From assembly GCA_963971425.1 (NCBI GenBank), contig OZ020519.1:17691397-17755396 (forward strand): a DNA stretch of 64,000 bases. Reading direction: 5' to 3'. Of the stretch, positions 46,251-58,306 are shown piece after piece. Below the pieces are notes generated by a model. It did not search any database. It worked only from the letters and a program-made list of their open reading frames with translations, and was not told the DNA's origin. The stretch is from Bryoerythrophyllum caledonicum. Taxonomy: Eukaryota > Streptophyta > Bryopsida > Pottiales > Pottiaceae. The stretch's first letter is position 1. Each line of letters opens with the position of its first letter. Made by a program: the position numbers and the translations under genes.

Positions 46251-47279
46251 GCTCGGCTATACAGTCCATGAAAACTGGGAAGCATTGTTCACTGCCGACA
46301 ATCCTATCCTGTGAAATATGCAAGAAAGACCTACAAAGCTGTTGTTCTTCCATCCTACAATAAACCTTGCCTTTGGTTTTTCGTCATGGCTACTCACAAA
46401 GAAATGAAGAAATTCAAGAGGAATGCAGATGCACGAAGAACGTAGACACACACACAATAATCATACTCCATACTGAAGCAGCATTGTGATAATTACCGCA
46501 ACACTAAAAAATTGACGCGGGCTTTACTTACGGCTCTACTTGCACGGAGTAAGTTTGTGATCAATGAGGAGCACCTCTACCTGCGCCATCCACCAGGTTG
46601 GAAATGCGGTGGGGGTGCTCTAACAACTTGCCCGAAGTGCGTTTTAAAGACCACGATGACAATGAGTGATTGTGGAAAAACCAAAATGAACTCTCCTAGG
46701 GCCTCGTATGCGTTGAAGGGTTAAATAATCAACAAACTTTGACTTCACTTGGTATCAAAGTTTAGGATTGCAAAAGTTCTAGATTTTGTACAATTACAAT
46801 GTACGTGATGTTACTTCCTTGTACAGGTAGCTCCCTCTACAACAACCCCATTTGTCATATTATAATTTACCATCATCTATTGAGTCCACCCCTCATATCT
46901 ACCATGGGAATAAATAACTTCCTTAACAAAAGATCTTGGTTGATCTAACGGATGTTATTTCAGAGGGAACATTTTTTTTTTAAACTCATGATAAGCCACT
47001 TCATATAATTTGCATTTAACATACATTTTTGATAAAACAATACTAGTCCACATTTAGATTTTTTTTCTAATTTCAATTTTGTGTAAATCAATTATCCAAT
47101 CTATCAAAAGCAAGGTTCATGCTTCTTCTTGAAGTTGAAGATTCTGAATGGAGCTAGAAAGAATGAAGATCCTCAATCCTTATGAGGATTAAAAATTTGT
47201 TTTAAGCATGTTGCTCAAAAAAAGTGAGAAAACTTTGGCTTGTCTTGAAGTGATTAATTTTCACTAAGGCACGGTCTCT
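46251..47279. other. Spacer with a partial TTAA-family repeat
   Basis: At about 46725-46840 a block with AACTTTGACTTCACTTGGTAT and ATGTACGTGATGTTACTTCC corresponds to the middle of the TTAA repeat. No gene is seen. Confidence 0.35.
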
Positions 47280-47990
47280 CCTTACAATCTCAAATAAAAT
47301 AATGTTAATTACTTGTATAAAAGTTTTTATATTTGATAAAAAGTAAGTCTTAGTTTCTGAAGTTGTACAAAGTGCCCACTTGACAATTACTTTTTTAATG
47401 GCATAACCTATTTTCTATAGGACCTCCAATAAAAATGAGAATTATGTTGCAAGCCAACCATTTTCCACATTGTTGCACATTGTCAAGCAAAGTACCAAAA
47501 AATCTTTTTCTTTCCCACATATGGTCAATGAACCTCCTTATTGACCATTTGGGTCATTATTCTAAAACATATCAAGATCACAAATAAATATAATATGAAT
47601 TGGCAATTTTTGAACCAGGTCCTTGCACAATTGCTTTGAATATTCCAAATTCCTCCTCTACCTCTAAAAATTGGTGTCCAAGGAACTAATATCATGTTTA
47701 ACATGATGGTAATGCATTTGGGCCTTGAGAACTGCAAAAATTTGACATAAAGCAAAGTCAAAATCTGTTGATCCACTCAACGCACAGAAGGAAATGAACG
47801 GAAATCTCTACTCCAAACACTATAATCTTCATTGTTAAAGTTTATAAAATTTTGTGAGTACGTTACTCGAAAAGTCATAATTGAGATCCTACACTAAAAA
47901 ATAAAAATAGAGCCTTTTTCTTTCCTTTCTTACTCAATGCACTAGATCAACAGTATCGAAGTGTTTTAGGTGTGAAATTGTAAAAGAAAT
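47280..47990 (-). mobile_element. TTAA-family repeat, copy 5 (inverted)
   Basis: Read on the minus strand it starts with the same junction as copy 1 (CTCCTGAATTTC...TTTACAATTT.ACACCTAAAACA) and follows its internal order. It sits downstream of peroxidase C just as copy 1 sits downstream of A. Confidence 0.55.
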
Positions 47991-48274
47991 TCAGGAGTTA
48001 CGGTTGACTCGACCCGCCGGAATCCCTCTATTAATCATACATTCAACACGTCCAACAAGCCGATTCAACCAATTTGTCCAGACAGCGTGACAAACACATG
48101 AAAGCTGAAACCTCATGTACATTAATCGGCGATCTCTTGCCACTACGTCTACCATGATCAAAATCCCACCGCAACTTCCACCGAAAAAACTCGGTTTACA
48201 CCAAAAATTGATCGGGCATCTCATGCCACTACTTCTACCATGATCAAAAGCACACCGCAACTTCCACCGACACT
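47991..48274. other. 3' flank of peroxidase C, distal part
   Basis: Matches the flank of copy A at 33591-33804 (inverted), including two copies of GCCACTACTTCTACCATGATC about 80 bp apart. No gene. Confidence 0.4.
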
Positions 48275-48510
48275 GTCGAAGGTGCAACCCTAGACATTGT
48301 CGAAGTTGTAATCCTAGACATTGCCGGTGGTATGATCCCAGACAGTGTCGAAGGCGCAATCCTAGACATTGTCGGTAATACAATCCCAGACAGTGTCGAA
48401 AGCGCAATCCTAGACTGTCAGCAGTATAATCCCAGACAGTGTCGAAGGCTCAATCCTAGACATTTTCGGTGGTATAATCCCAGACAGTGTCGAAAGCGCA
48501 ATCCATGACA
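48275..48510 (-). repeat. Minisatellite, about 11 units of 21 bp
   Basis: Units of type GACAGTGTCGAAGGCGCAATC and CTAGACATTGTCGGTGGTA alternate. It corresponds to the shorter array at 33476-33590, so the number of units changed after duplication. Confidence 0.7.
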
Positions 48511-48860
48511 GTATCTAATCAATGGAGTAGAGATTCCTCCGCAATAAATGAATCACGCATTCAACACGTTTTCACAAAAGCTGAACCAATATGTCCAGAC
48601 TGAGGAAAAATACTGAAATATATTAAAAAAAATGGTAACGAATCGGTCTTTGGTTGTTTACAGCGTGACAAGCACAACCCTGAAACTTCACCGGCATTGA
48701 TCGACCATCTCCTGCCACTACTACTTCAACCGTGATCAAACCACGCCGCGACTTCCACCGACTGCACTGTCGATGGCGCAATCCTAGACAGTAGTGTCGA
48801 AGGCGCAATCCAAATCGAAAGAACCTGGAAAAATCTATTGAAATCAACACACTAGATTAC

Positions 48861-50177
48861 CTAGTTGACGAACTGGCAGCGCTTGCGGATCTCGCCTTCG
48901 GGGTACAAGAGCGGCTCGATGTTGGTCATGGCGAACATCGCCTTCCCGAACCGGTGCACGAACGTCCTCTGGCGCAGGTTCTTGAGCACGTGGCGACGCA
49001 GGGACGGCTCCGCGAACAGCGTCTGGTCGGACGTCATCAGGCCATTCCCGTTGACGATGTTCTTGAAGTAGGCCGTGTCGAACTTGTGCACGGAGCGGCG
49101 ATCCATCACGAGCGGCGTGGTGGTGCCGAGCGTGGGGCAGACCTTCTGGAGGGATCTCAGGAGGCGTTTCGGCACGGTGGGGTCGATCACCGTGAAGATG
49201 CGGTCGCGGAGCTGCACGCAGTGCGTTACGCCGAGCGTGTGCGAGCCCGAGAGGACGACCATCTGCTCAGGGGTGAGGCCCTTCTGCGCGAACGTGGAGA
49301 CGAGTTCCTGCGCGGCGGCGGTGGCTGGGGGCAGGTTCTGGACGACTTCCGCGGCCAGCGAGACTCTGCCGTCGCGGCGGCCCGCGGGAACCTTCCAGCT
49401 CTTCCCGCCCGTCACCCGCACGCTGTCACGCGACGCGTACGCCAGGATGTCGGCGCACGAGACTGTGTTCGGGCACGCCTTCTCCACTTTAGCTTTTATC
49501 GCGTCGATCACCTCAAAACCGTGCAGGTTGGCGTTTGTGATGGAGGTCCTTTCGGTGCCGGGTCCCGCCAGAAGCACGGACGCGTCGCACCCCTGCAACC
49601 GGTCAGTACGTCTCCCAAGTTAGAAATCACTAATCACTGGAGGTAGGATACAAAACAGACCGGATTTCCAGCCTCAGACTCAACTAGACTGGAACCACGC
49701 CATGCATTGATCAGCACTTGCGAGAAAGATCATCTGAAGCTCCTGGATACCATGCAGATCATATCCAAATCTCAAATCCACGCGAGACTGGTCGCTGCTT
49801 CCAACCACATTGATCGGTGCCAGAATATCAAGTACTGGAGCTACGATACCAAACAGACCAGACTCATATCGCAGATTCAACTACACTACAGATAATAACA
49901 GGAGCGACCTCACCGACCAGACCAGACGTACGACCCGTAGAAACTAGCATCTGCTCACCCGGACGAAGCAGTCGTGGAAGATGAGGCGAAGGAGTCCGGG
50001 CGCGATCGTCTTATCCTTGTGGAACGCCTTCTTGACCTCCTTGTAGATGATCTTCTCGACATTGGGGCAACTCTTCCTGTAAAACCTGTGCGTCAGCTGC
50101 GCATCGGCCACCTCAACGCTTACTAGTGTCAAGGCCAGTACCACCACAAGCAATGCCAACGCACGTGCAGGACCCAT
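48861..50177 (-). CDS. Class III peroxidase, copy C
   Basis: Exon 1 is 50177-49959, a 366-bp intron follows, and exon 2 is 49592-48861, all on the minus strand. The 316-residue product has the same sequence as copies A and B, with all catalytic and disulfide residues. Exon 1 carries one silent change (GATAAG for GACAAG). The intron shares two variants with A and two with B, so its history is mixed, which fits gene conversion. Its 3' flank matches A, and its upstream flank shares blocks with both A and B. It lies tail-to-tail with copy B, about 6.6 kb away. Confidence 0.96.
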
Positions 50178-50312
50178 GATGCTCCAGAGCAGATCTATCG
50201 ATGTCAACAAAACTGTAGCTGAAACAAACCGCAACCCAACTGCTGGTAGAGCAGTGATCGATGGACTGACGCTGCAGAAAGTGTTTGGCACGAGTTCGAT
50301 GATGGTACTGCG

Positions 50313-50321
50313 CTTTATATA
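50313..50321 (-). promoter_or_regulatory. TATA box of peroxidase C
   Basis: TATATAAAG on the minus strand at the same distance from the start codon as in A and B. Confidence 0.7.
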
Positions 50322-50824
50322 TTTGCAGGTCGTAGCCGCTTGTCGATCGATCTCGAGCCCCGACGCTTTGGAAGTCGATAGCGCCGTGCCGATGGTTGCG
50401 TTAACCCTGAAGCGTCGTCGGTGGAGAACCGTATATACAGGCACGTATTTCACTCTGTAGAATACGAACAATGTGTTCAACCTTACCAAGCACCTCACAC
50501 CTTTGGATTGAAGATCCTTTTATTAACGTCGTTCATTTGGAGGTCATTTGAATAGATCTCAACCTTATCATGTTTAAATACGACACCAGAGATGTAGAGT
50601 TTTGTGGTCACGAGTGGCACCGTTGGACCTTCAAGGTTAAGTTGCTTGACTTCTATCCGTTAGTAGTATATAGATACGTTGGAAACACGTTAAAGTTACT
50701 GCAACTTTCTTTGAACGATGCTGTCGACGAGGGGATTCCGAGATGGAGCGTTCGACCATTTTACGTTATAGAATCTCAACTTATTATTTCTCGTATTTCC
50801 CCGTGCACCAATTCACACAACAAG

Positions 50825-50925
50825 GCGGACAGTGTCTTGTAGGAAGACACTGTCCGCAGGAATCCGTGCCGGAAGCTGCGGAAGGCGGACAGTATCGTGT
50901 AGGAATCATCGATACCTACACGATA
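50825..50925. repeat. Two hairpins upstream of peroxidase C
   Basis: GCGGACAGTGTCTT at 50825-50838 pairs perfectly with 50844-50857 across a 5-base loop. A second palindrome, GTATCGTGTAGG paired with CCTACACGATAC, lies at about 50891-50925. Copy B keeps only a remnant (ACACTGTCCG near 40507). Both could be transposon footprints. Confidence 0.6.
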
Positions 50926-51457
50926 CATAGGTGATACTCGGGGTTATATCCCGGGCAAGGCATCATCCTCCATGAAATTCTTGTGATTATATTTCCAGGC
51001 TGGGAGTCAACACAAGTCAACCATTTGCCGAAATTACTGTCCTGCATTTTCCAGTTTCCAGGTGCAAGTTGGTTCTGAGCACCAGAAGTGACTAGAAAAG
51101 CACAGCGTGCCTGCAAATGCCAACCATGTCTCCTAATTTGCAGAAGCCAAGGAGGCACAATTCAGTGAATATAATAGAATTAGAAATAAATCCATTCATG
51201 GCGCGGCTAAAAGGTGGAGGAGCGAGTCTGGCTGAAATAATTTTTTAATCATCATTTGTTTCAATTTTAACGACTGGATTCCTGCAAATGCAGCTAGGTA
51301 TTGTAGATTCATTACCTTCATGCTGGCAGCAATGTCAACGCCGGGAGAGGACAGGGTCTCTTTGAAGTTTGCCGACTATAAGTACCTATATTGGGTTCGA
51401 ATGACTGATGAATGTTGACTTGACATGAGGGCTTAGCTTTGAAATGTTTTTATCATG

Positions 51458-51631
51458 CACTACAAGAAAACAGGGTGTTTAGCAACGTTCTGAAAAATCC
51501 CTGAGCAAGGCTTGGGGGCTTGCTTTCTACAGAAGAAATAGCAGTAGCGCGGTTTTATCTACAAAGAAAGGCCCTAGGCGTTGCTTAGGAATTTTTCAAA
51601 ATGTTGCTAAACACCATGTTTTCTTGTAGTG
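51458..51631. mobile_element. CACTA-type MITE, 174 bp, with perfect 3-bp target duplication
   Basis: Ends CACTACAAGAAAACAGGGTG and (inverse) CACTACAAGAAAACATGGTG. Inverted similarity continues about 55 bp inward. ATG is duplicated at 51455-51457 and 51632-51634. CACTACAAGAAA with a 3-bp duplication is the plant CACTA/EnSpm signature. Non-coding. Confidence 0.92.
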
Positions 51632-52562
51632 ATGCCAACTTCAAGCGTTTGTATCACGCCTGCTTCAAGGTGTTACCTCAATCTTTTGGACTTCTGATCA
51701 ATGGATGTTTGGTTCCTTCCAAATATCAAATTTTTCTTGCATCATGTGAACCGAAATTCACCTTAACTCACAATTACTTAGAATGCACAGGATTGAAGTG
51801 CTCCAGCCAACAATCTTAAGCCCCCCCCCGCTCTCTTGAATTAATGCATACCGAGTGATTTAAGTGGATTTGGTAATGGGTACTAGAATTGATTAGCTGG
51901 TTTACTTAATGAGACCTTGATTACTGACTAGATTCCGCTTAAGTGATTGCGTAAGACTCGACCAGTTTAATTGGGGTAAATGTTTACCTACCTTAAGTAA
52001 CTTTGACTTACCGTGAGTAAATAAGTTAAAACAAAGTAAATTAGATCGACCACAGTTTAATCTACCTTAACCTCGACAGTATCTTACCGCTGCCAACGTA
52101 ATTAGTAAATCAATTAACCTTAGTAATTTTTATTTTTTTCCACCTTTAATCTTCACAATTAATTTTACTATGGTAAATAACAAACACCTAGTAATTAGGA
52201 TTCACTCAACTTAACTTAACTCCGACTTACACTTGGTTGAAGAGTGAATTACCAACTACGCCCAAACAACCAATACTTTTAAGACCACAATTCCATGGGT
52301 TTTAACATGATCTATTTCCCACACTTATGATATTTATAAGCATCAGCGGCATCGGAACCGTTCCCGAAGGCTAGGGCTTCCGCATGCGCCAACACTCATC
52401 AATCCACAACGCAACCACAATTGACTATCACATGAATTACACTAAGGACAACAACTCATACAACAATTCCAACATTTATAACGAGGTGATGGCATCCATC
52501 CATTTACAGGGGAAATTCGGCCAGCGCAATAATTGGCGCTCGCGCTCTTTAGGCTTTGAACT
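51632..52562. other. Spacer, possible copia 3' LTR
   Basis: No gene. On the minus strand from 52394 the sequence starts TGTTGGCGCATGCGGAAG and has a TATAAATA about 55 bases in, as copia LTRs often do. It lies 170 bp past the pol gene. No second LTR copy was found to prove it. A C9 run is at about 51821. Confidence 0.3.
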
Positions 52563-55500
52563 TCAGTTAGGGTTTGGTGAAAAAGAGATTTTTATGACGC
52601 TGAGAAGTGACCATAATGTAGAGAACGTTTTGCGGGATACAACTGTAGTAAATATGTCGGCTTGCTGGTTCTTGGTGTTGACATAGCGAATGTCCATCCG
52701 CCGCTTGTTAAATTTCTCGCAAATGAAGTAGTACTTGCGCTCAATATGCTTCGTCTTCTTGTGGTATCGTGGGTTTTTGACCAAGTGGATAGCCCCCTGA
52801 TTATCAGAAAATAGGATGGTAGGATTATCCTATCGGATATCGAGACTTCAAAGTAGGTTGCAGAGCCATAAAGTGTCCTTGATAGCTTCTGCGATAGCAA
52901 CAAACTCAGCTTCAACTGTAGATTCGGCTGTACAACCTTGCCGCTTGCTTGTCCAATTGATAGCGCCATGGCTCAAGACCATGACATAGCCAGTTCTTGA
53001 TTTTAGGTCATCTTGATCGTTGGAAAAATCAGCATCACAAAACCCGTGGAGGATCAAGTCATCCATAGAGCCGTGATAGAGGATTCCAAAATTAGCCGTG
53101 CCTTTGAGGTAGCGCAAAATGCGTTTTGCTGCTATCCAGTGCCGATGGTGAGGGTGATCAGTGTAAGTAACTACGCGACTAACCGCATAGCAGACATCAA
53201 AACAAGTAAGAACCATGGCGTACATGAGGGAACCAATTAGGGCCTTGAAAGGAATATTGGGACTGAATAATTCATCAGCATGATCATCCCAGATTGGGGA
53301 ATGAAGATCGGCAGGAGTAGAGATAGGGTTTGCATCCTCCATGTTGAATCGTTTAAGGATGTCTAGAATGTACTTGTTCTCATGTATGAAAATAGAACCT
53401 GTTGAGGAATCACGTTGTATCTGGAATCCAACATAGCATTCTCCATTGCTCCGAACCACTTTGAAAACCGCTTCAAGATGTTGTGTGATGACGTCAAGCT
53501 CCACAAGATCAATAGAGCAAGCCAAGCCGTCATCCACAAAAATTCCAACGATAGCGTCAATATCTCCAGAAGAGTTGACACGGTAGTAGACACAAGAATC
53601 GTAATCGCTGGGAGTGAGATTGTGTCGTTGTAGGAAATCGTCAAACTTGATATTCCATTGGCGACCTCACTCTTTCAGTCCATATAAGCTCTTGAGTAGT
53701 CGACAGAAAAAATCTTGATGAGAAGAGTCTTCGTAACCATTAGGTTGCTACATGTAGATATCTTCAGCTAGGTCGCCATTAAGGTATGATGTACCAATAT
53801 CAAATTGCATCAGGTGCATTTGACGAGTAGCGGCTATAGCGAAGATAGTGCGGATAGAAGCATGTTTGATCACTGGGCTATAGGTTTCCTCATAGTCGAT
53901 GCCAACAACCTGGCTGTAGCCTTTAGCTACAAGACGAGCTTTATACTTGTCGATTTCACCAGAAGCTTTGTACTTCAGCTTGTAGACCCATTTGTTAGAA
54001 ATAATCTTCCAACCAGGAGGAGCAGGAACAAGAGTCCAAGTATTGTTGTCCAGAAGCGATGATATTCTTTGTCCATAGCAGTTTGCCATAAAGCGGCGTC
54101 AGAAGATTTTACGGCAGCCTTGTATGTTTGAGGTTCCCTGTAGGTACTTGCAGAATCGACAAGAGCAGCGTAGGATTTTCTGGTGCAGGAGTGTTCTTCG
54201 TCCGACAAGTGGCCCTCATTAGCGTAGATATCGACAAGAGATCGGAGCTTAGGAAGATTCGGCGAAGAATCATAATGAGGAGAGAAACAAGGTCCCAAAG
54301 GTCGTAGAAGATGGCAGTCTGAACTCGGTGACGAGTAGCTTGGAATAGTACGAATTGAATTTCCCACTAAAATAGTAGGTACTCCTACTGAAATAGTAGA
54401 ATCCTCCGATTGGCCTCCCACTAGAATTGAAGTATCAACAAGTGGAGCGGATGTGTCTCCCACTGAGGTGTTACTGTTAGTAGAAAAAGGATTATCGAGT
54501 GGATCGGATAGAGAGCCGGATAGCATGTCGTGAGAATGATCATGATCAAAATTTATAATAGGTCTAGTAGGAAGTGGTGTGTAGTCGTCAAAATCCGGGA
54601 AAATAGTATGTGGAAGATCATGAGCTTGAGAATATTCGCCTTGAAATAAGGTCGGAGAGTAGTTGAGAGTCTCATCAAAAATAACGTCAGAGCGTTCAAC
54701 AACCTTTGTAGTCCCTAGTTCCCAGAATCGCCACGCTTTGCTGATGTTGCTATATCCGACAAAAACAACACGCTTGCTGTGAGGGTCAAACTTAGTGCAA
54801 AACCGCTTGTCCAGGAAGATATAAGCAATTGTCCCGAAAACACGATAGTGGTGTACGTAGGCTTTTTTAGATGCCAAAGTTCATACGGAGTTGTGATGCC
54901 GACCTGTCTGTTGATGGTGCGATTCAGCAGATAGACAGCGGTATTCACAGCTTCTGCCCAAAGTGTAAAAGAAATCTGCATAGTATGTAGCATACTGCAG
55001 GCTGATCTAATGATAGTTCGGTTGTCCTTTTCGACTATCCGTTTTGCTGTGGTGTATAAACCACACTCAATTCTCGTGTAATCCCTTGGTGTTCAAGAAA
55101 ATCACTAAACTCCTTGTCGTAAAACTCTGTCCGTTGGTCAGTATGGAGAAACTTGATGTCGTTGCTGGTTTGACGTTCAATCATTCGAATGGCTTGGATA
55201 ACATGAGACAGAGTCTCCGATTTATTTTTCAGAAAATAAATGAACATGAAGGAAGTACAGTCATCTTTGAGAAGCAGATAGAAACGAGCTCCGCCTAGAG
55301 AGGGTTGAGATACTTTGCCCCATAGATGAGCCTAAAGACCCTCTCCTGGTAGTGTAGAACGTTGTTTGTCAAGATCGTTAGAGTATGAAGCTTTGTGTTG
55401 TTTGCCAAAAACACACCCTGAGCAAATATGAGGAAGCTTAGCTGATGGAGCAATAGTGAAATCCAGAAGGCTTGAGTGTGTGCTCATTGTCTTCATAGTA

Positions 55501-55661
55501 GAAATATTAATGTGGCCCATACGTTGGTGCCACAGAGCAAGATTTGTGATAGGTCGAGATGTCAAGGTACTGAGAGCTTGAGTAGTATGAGGTAAAGAAG
55601 GTTTTGGTAGAATAGGCTTAAAGGATAATTGATAGAGAGTGCCAATACGAACTCCTTCCAT
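52563..55661 (-). pseudogene. Ty1/copia pol remnant, 5'-truncated
   Basis: Minus strand, order as in copia: GAG-pre-integrase (LWHQRMGHINISTM, CSGCVFGKQHK; 55661-55332), integrase (LKDDCT, HTDQRTEF, TPQQNG; about 55320-55035, then a stop), integrase tail (LWAEAVNTAVYLLNRT; VFVGYSNISKAWRFW), linker, reverse transcriptase (NKWVYKLKYKASGEIDKYKA, then catalytic IFVDDG near 53540) and RNase H (GFCDADF, VEAEFVA, FSDNQGA, KHIERKY). The usual integrase LRTDNGxEF and RT YVDD are slightly altered. At least two frameshifts (near 54870 and 54000) and several stops are present. Gag and protease are absent beyond 55661, so it is a truncated, dead copy. Confidence 0.92.
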
Positions 55662-56363
55662 TATCTTTGAACACCATATTCATTAAAATGAGACAAATTG
55701 TGAATTTTGAGACTAAAAGCCTATTATTTCGGAACAGTAACCAACGTGTATAGTTATTACAAACTGTAAAATACAATAAACAATATAAGGAAAAGCATCA
55801 CTTAGCGGTCCCCCTAACATTGTAAGGGCAAAATTCTAAATATTTATCTTCAAAGAAAAGGTAATTTACTGAATTTGGGCCAATTATCAACAAGTTAGGG
55901 AGTGCCTATATTGGAAGACAGTTCTCTTAGAGTACATACTATTGTGTTATGTTTCAAATAATAACTAAAGACTTAGACATTTAGTTAATTGTTAATTTAA
56001 AGTGATATGACAAGATAGATCTATCTTCGCTACTACCATAGAGAACCGACCATTCACCAAAACTAAATGCTCTTGAAAAATGGCAATCTAAAATAAGAAA
56101 TCACAAGTGCTAAAAAAAGGTGATAGCATGGTAGAAGGCAAAAGCAAAGTAAACATGCAACAGTTCCAACTATAAATTAATAATAGTAGAACACCATACA
56201 AAAATACATGCATTTAGAAAAATATGCACAAACGAAATGAATCATTTAGAAAACTTTATTTATAAAATCCAAACAACTCATTGCTGGCTATACACGGAGA
56301 CAACTTCCCGAATAGATTCTAGAAAAATCAACCCTAACAAACTGAATCATCATATAATATTGT
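55662..56363. other. Spacer, nothing recognised
   Basis: AT-rich sequence upstream of the copia remnant. No LTR, primer-binding site or gag is visible. Confidence 0.35.
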
Positions 56364-56756
56364 CTACTCAAGTTCTAGGGCCTTCAGACGCAATGCCTCT
56401 TGCGCTTTAAATTTTGCATAACCAATCATGATTTCCCTTCTCCGAGAATAAGGCTTAAAACACCAATCCGGGTCAACTGCCAGCACACTTTCAGAAAGTG
56501 ATGACATCGGACACAGACCAATATGAGCCCCACGACCATCACGAACTCGAGACGGAACAGACTTCACTTGATTCGTTGATGGTCCTGAGCTTCAAAGCCT
56601 TGGCTGTACACCCACAGATTGAGTTTGACACCTCACTGATCGACTGGGACGGGCTATGTCCTTCATAGCACCTTGAGAACGTGTAGCGGAATACCGGCTT
56701 TGCTTAGCGGGTGGCTGTCTACGATCGGAAGAATTAGGCACATCCTCCTTCTCCAT
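56364..56756 (-). pseudogene. Small basic protein of unknown function, one internal stop
   Basis: A minus-strand frame of 130 codons from ATG at 56756 with a TGA about halfway. It contains PPAKQSRYSATRSQGAMKD, then RGAHIGLCPMSSL and PDWCFKPYSRRREIMIGYAK, and ends in a helix-like EALRLKALELE. No family is recognised. It could be the last exon of a gene whose stop is real, or a decayed gene. Confidence 0.35.
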
Positions 56757-57400
56757 GTTCAGATGGACAATGCCACATTTAAGTAAATCTGGACTTTGAG
56801 ATGAATCTTGGACTCTGGCACATTTCTATGAGTAAGTGGCTGGACCGGGAGATCCTCCAATGATACCGGTGCGACAGAATATTTGCATCAAGTAGTATGG
56901 AAGTTATCAAGTGATGTAGGGTCGAAGCAATAGATAAGCAATAAATGCAACATATAGGGTTTAGGGAAATGCAACATTCAGGTAAGCACAAAATGCGACA
57001 TCATGGTGAGCACGAAATGCGACATTCAAGTAGGCACAAAGAATCTGTTGAGAATTATCTGTAATTGAAATTCAATGAGAAGCAATGCCTCTGATGAGGG
57101 ATGTGGTCAAAAAATAGTTTGTAGTAATACAAGTCACATCGAGGGATCTCCCAACTGTTATATATTCTATTGAGAGTTAACTGTAATTACAGTTCAATGA
57201 GAAGCAATGCCTCTGATGAGAGATGTGTTCAAAAAATTGTTTGAAGCAATCCAAGTCACATTGAGGGATCTCCCGACTGTTATACACTCAAGTAGATAGG
57301 AAGAAGATGAAAATCAGTTGATGCTTTATTCATATAAATAACTCAATGACAAGTACTGATAAGAAAGATGGAGGGAGTACCTATTTAATCCAGGAACCAT
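56757..57400. other. Spacer with a 122-bp tandem duplication
   Basis: The block starting TTGAGAATTATCTGTAATTG at 57048 repeats at 57170 (through about 57290). At 56950-57040 the words ATGCGACAT and GTAGGCACAAA recur three times. No gene. Confidence 0.55.
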
Positions 57401-58042
57401 TTATAAAGTACGCAATACTTGCTCAAAGTGCCATGGTTCAAGCAGTCTTTGTCTAAACTTTCCATCCATCTCATGTGCACGAAGATACGCCTTCACCGAG
57501 CTAGAAGCTCGCAGGGGAAGAATGAACGGAAGCAAGGCCGTTCCAATGTTAGGTATAACGTTGCCGGCATTGGGAAGGGCCATTTCACCACGCCATGGCT
57601 TTGGAAAGCAGCAAACAAAGTCTCCGTTGAAGACATGCCGCATTGGCTGGTCATCAACCATTAGTACTCTGTCAGGGAGACAAGAAGTCCTAGTTTTCCG
57701 ATCAATTGATAGTCTCTGGAGGACCTTGTCGTAGAAAGGATAAAGATGTGGCCTTGAGCACTTGTTCCGGCCATAGACGAAAATGAGTCGAGTCCTTATA
57801 TCTTCGGGAAGGATAACATCAAGAACCTTCTTCAGGCGTGACGGAATCATGGAAGACCAGATACCGACATGAAAGGACTTCAGAAGGATTCTGAAGAACT
57901 CTAGGAGACCAGGACGAACTACAATATTATCTCGATTGAAGCGTCGTCGGGTGCAGTAGTCGTATTTCTCGAAACAAAGGACTCCGTTCAGGGACAATAC
58001 AATAACTTTCTTCTGGTTGTGTAAAAGCTGTGAACATGACAA
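57401..58042 (-). CDS. FCP1/NIF-like HAD phosphatase domain protein, catalytic Asp replaced
   Basis: 213 residues, minus strand, ATG at 58042. FCP1-like proteins dephosphorylate Ser/Thr on proteins such as the RNA polymerase II tail, using a DxDG or DLNG motif. Here motif I reads VIVLSLNGVLCFEK, with Ser where the nucleophilic Asp is expected. Motif II-like HVGIWSSMIPSRLKKVL and motif III-like VLMVDDQPMRHVFNGDF are present, followed by PKPWRGE. The protein is probably an inactive paralog of its upstream neighbour, or a diverged one. The frame is otherwise intact. It ends EPWHFEQVLRTL. It is not certain whether the Met shown is the true start. Confidence 0.65.
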   Translation of the reverse strand: MSCSQLLHNQKKVIVLSLNGVLCFEKYDYCTRRRFNRDNIVVRPGLLEFFRILLKSFHVGIWSSMIPSRLKKVLDVILPEDIRTRLIFVYGRNKCSRPHLYPFYDKVLQRLSIDRKTRTSCLPDRVLMVDDQPMRHVFNGDFVCCFPKPWRGEMALPNAGNVIPNIGTALLPFILPLRASSSVKAYLRAHEMDGKFRQRLLEPWHFEQVLRTL

Positions 58043-58306
58043 AAGATCGGGAGGTTATAAATAACATCGACAGATCCTTCGATCATCCAGAAAAACAACG
58101 AGCGACGAATAAGGACACGTGAATGTGATAATGAAAGGGGGAAAATTAGGAAATATAACAACGGAGATAAACATGGTGGTCTTTTTTTAAATGAACGGAA
58201 CATCCTTAAAGGCAAAAATATCCTTAAAAAATATAAACAATATTTACAATATAAACAATATTTAAAAAATATAGACAATATTTACGTCATCGATGAGACA
58301 GAAGTG

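Noticed and set aside
48407-48520. Protein with RHCLGLYYRQCLGL repeats downstream of peroxidase C
   Set aside because: It is the translated minisatellite, and the matching frame downstream of A is not conserved in length.
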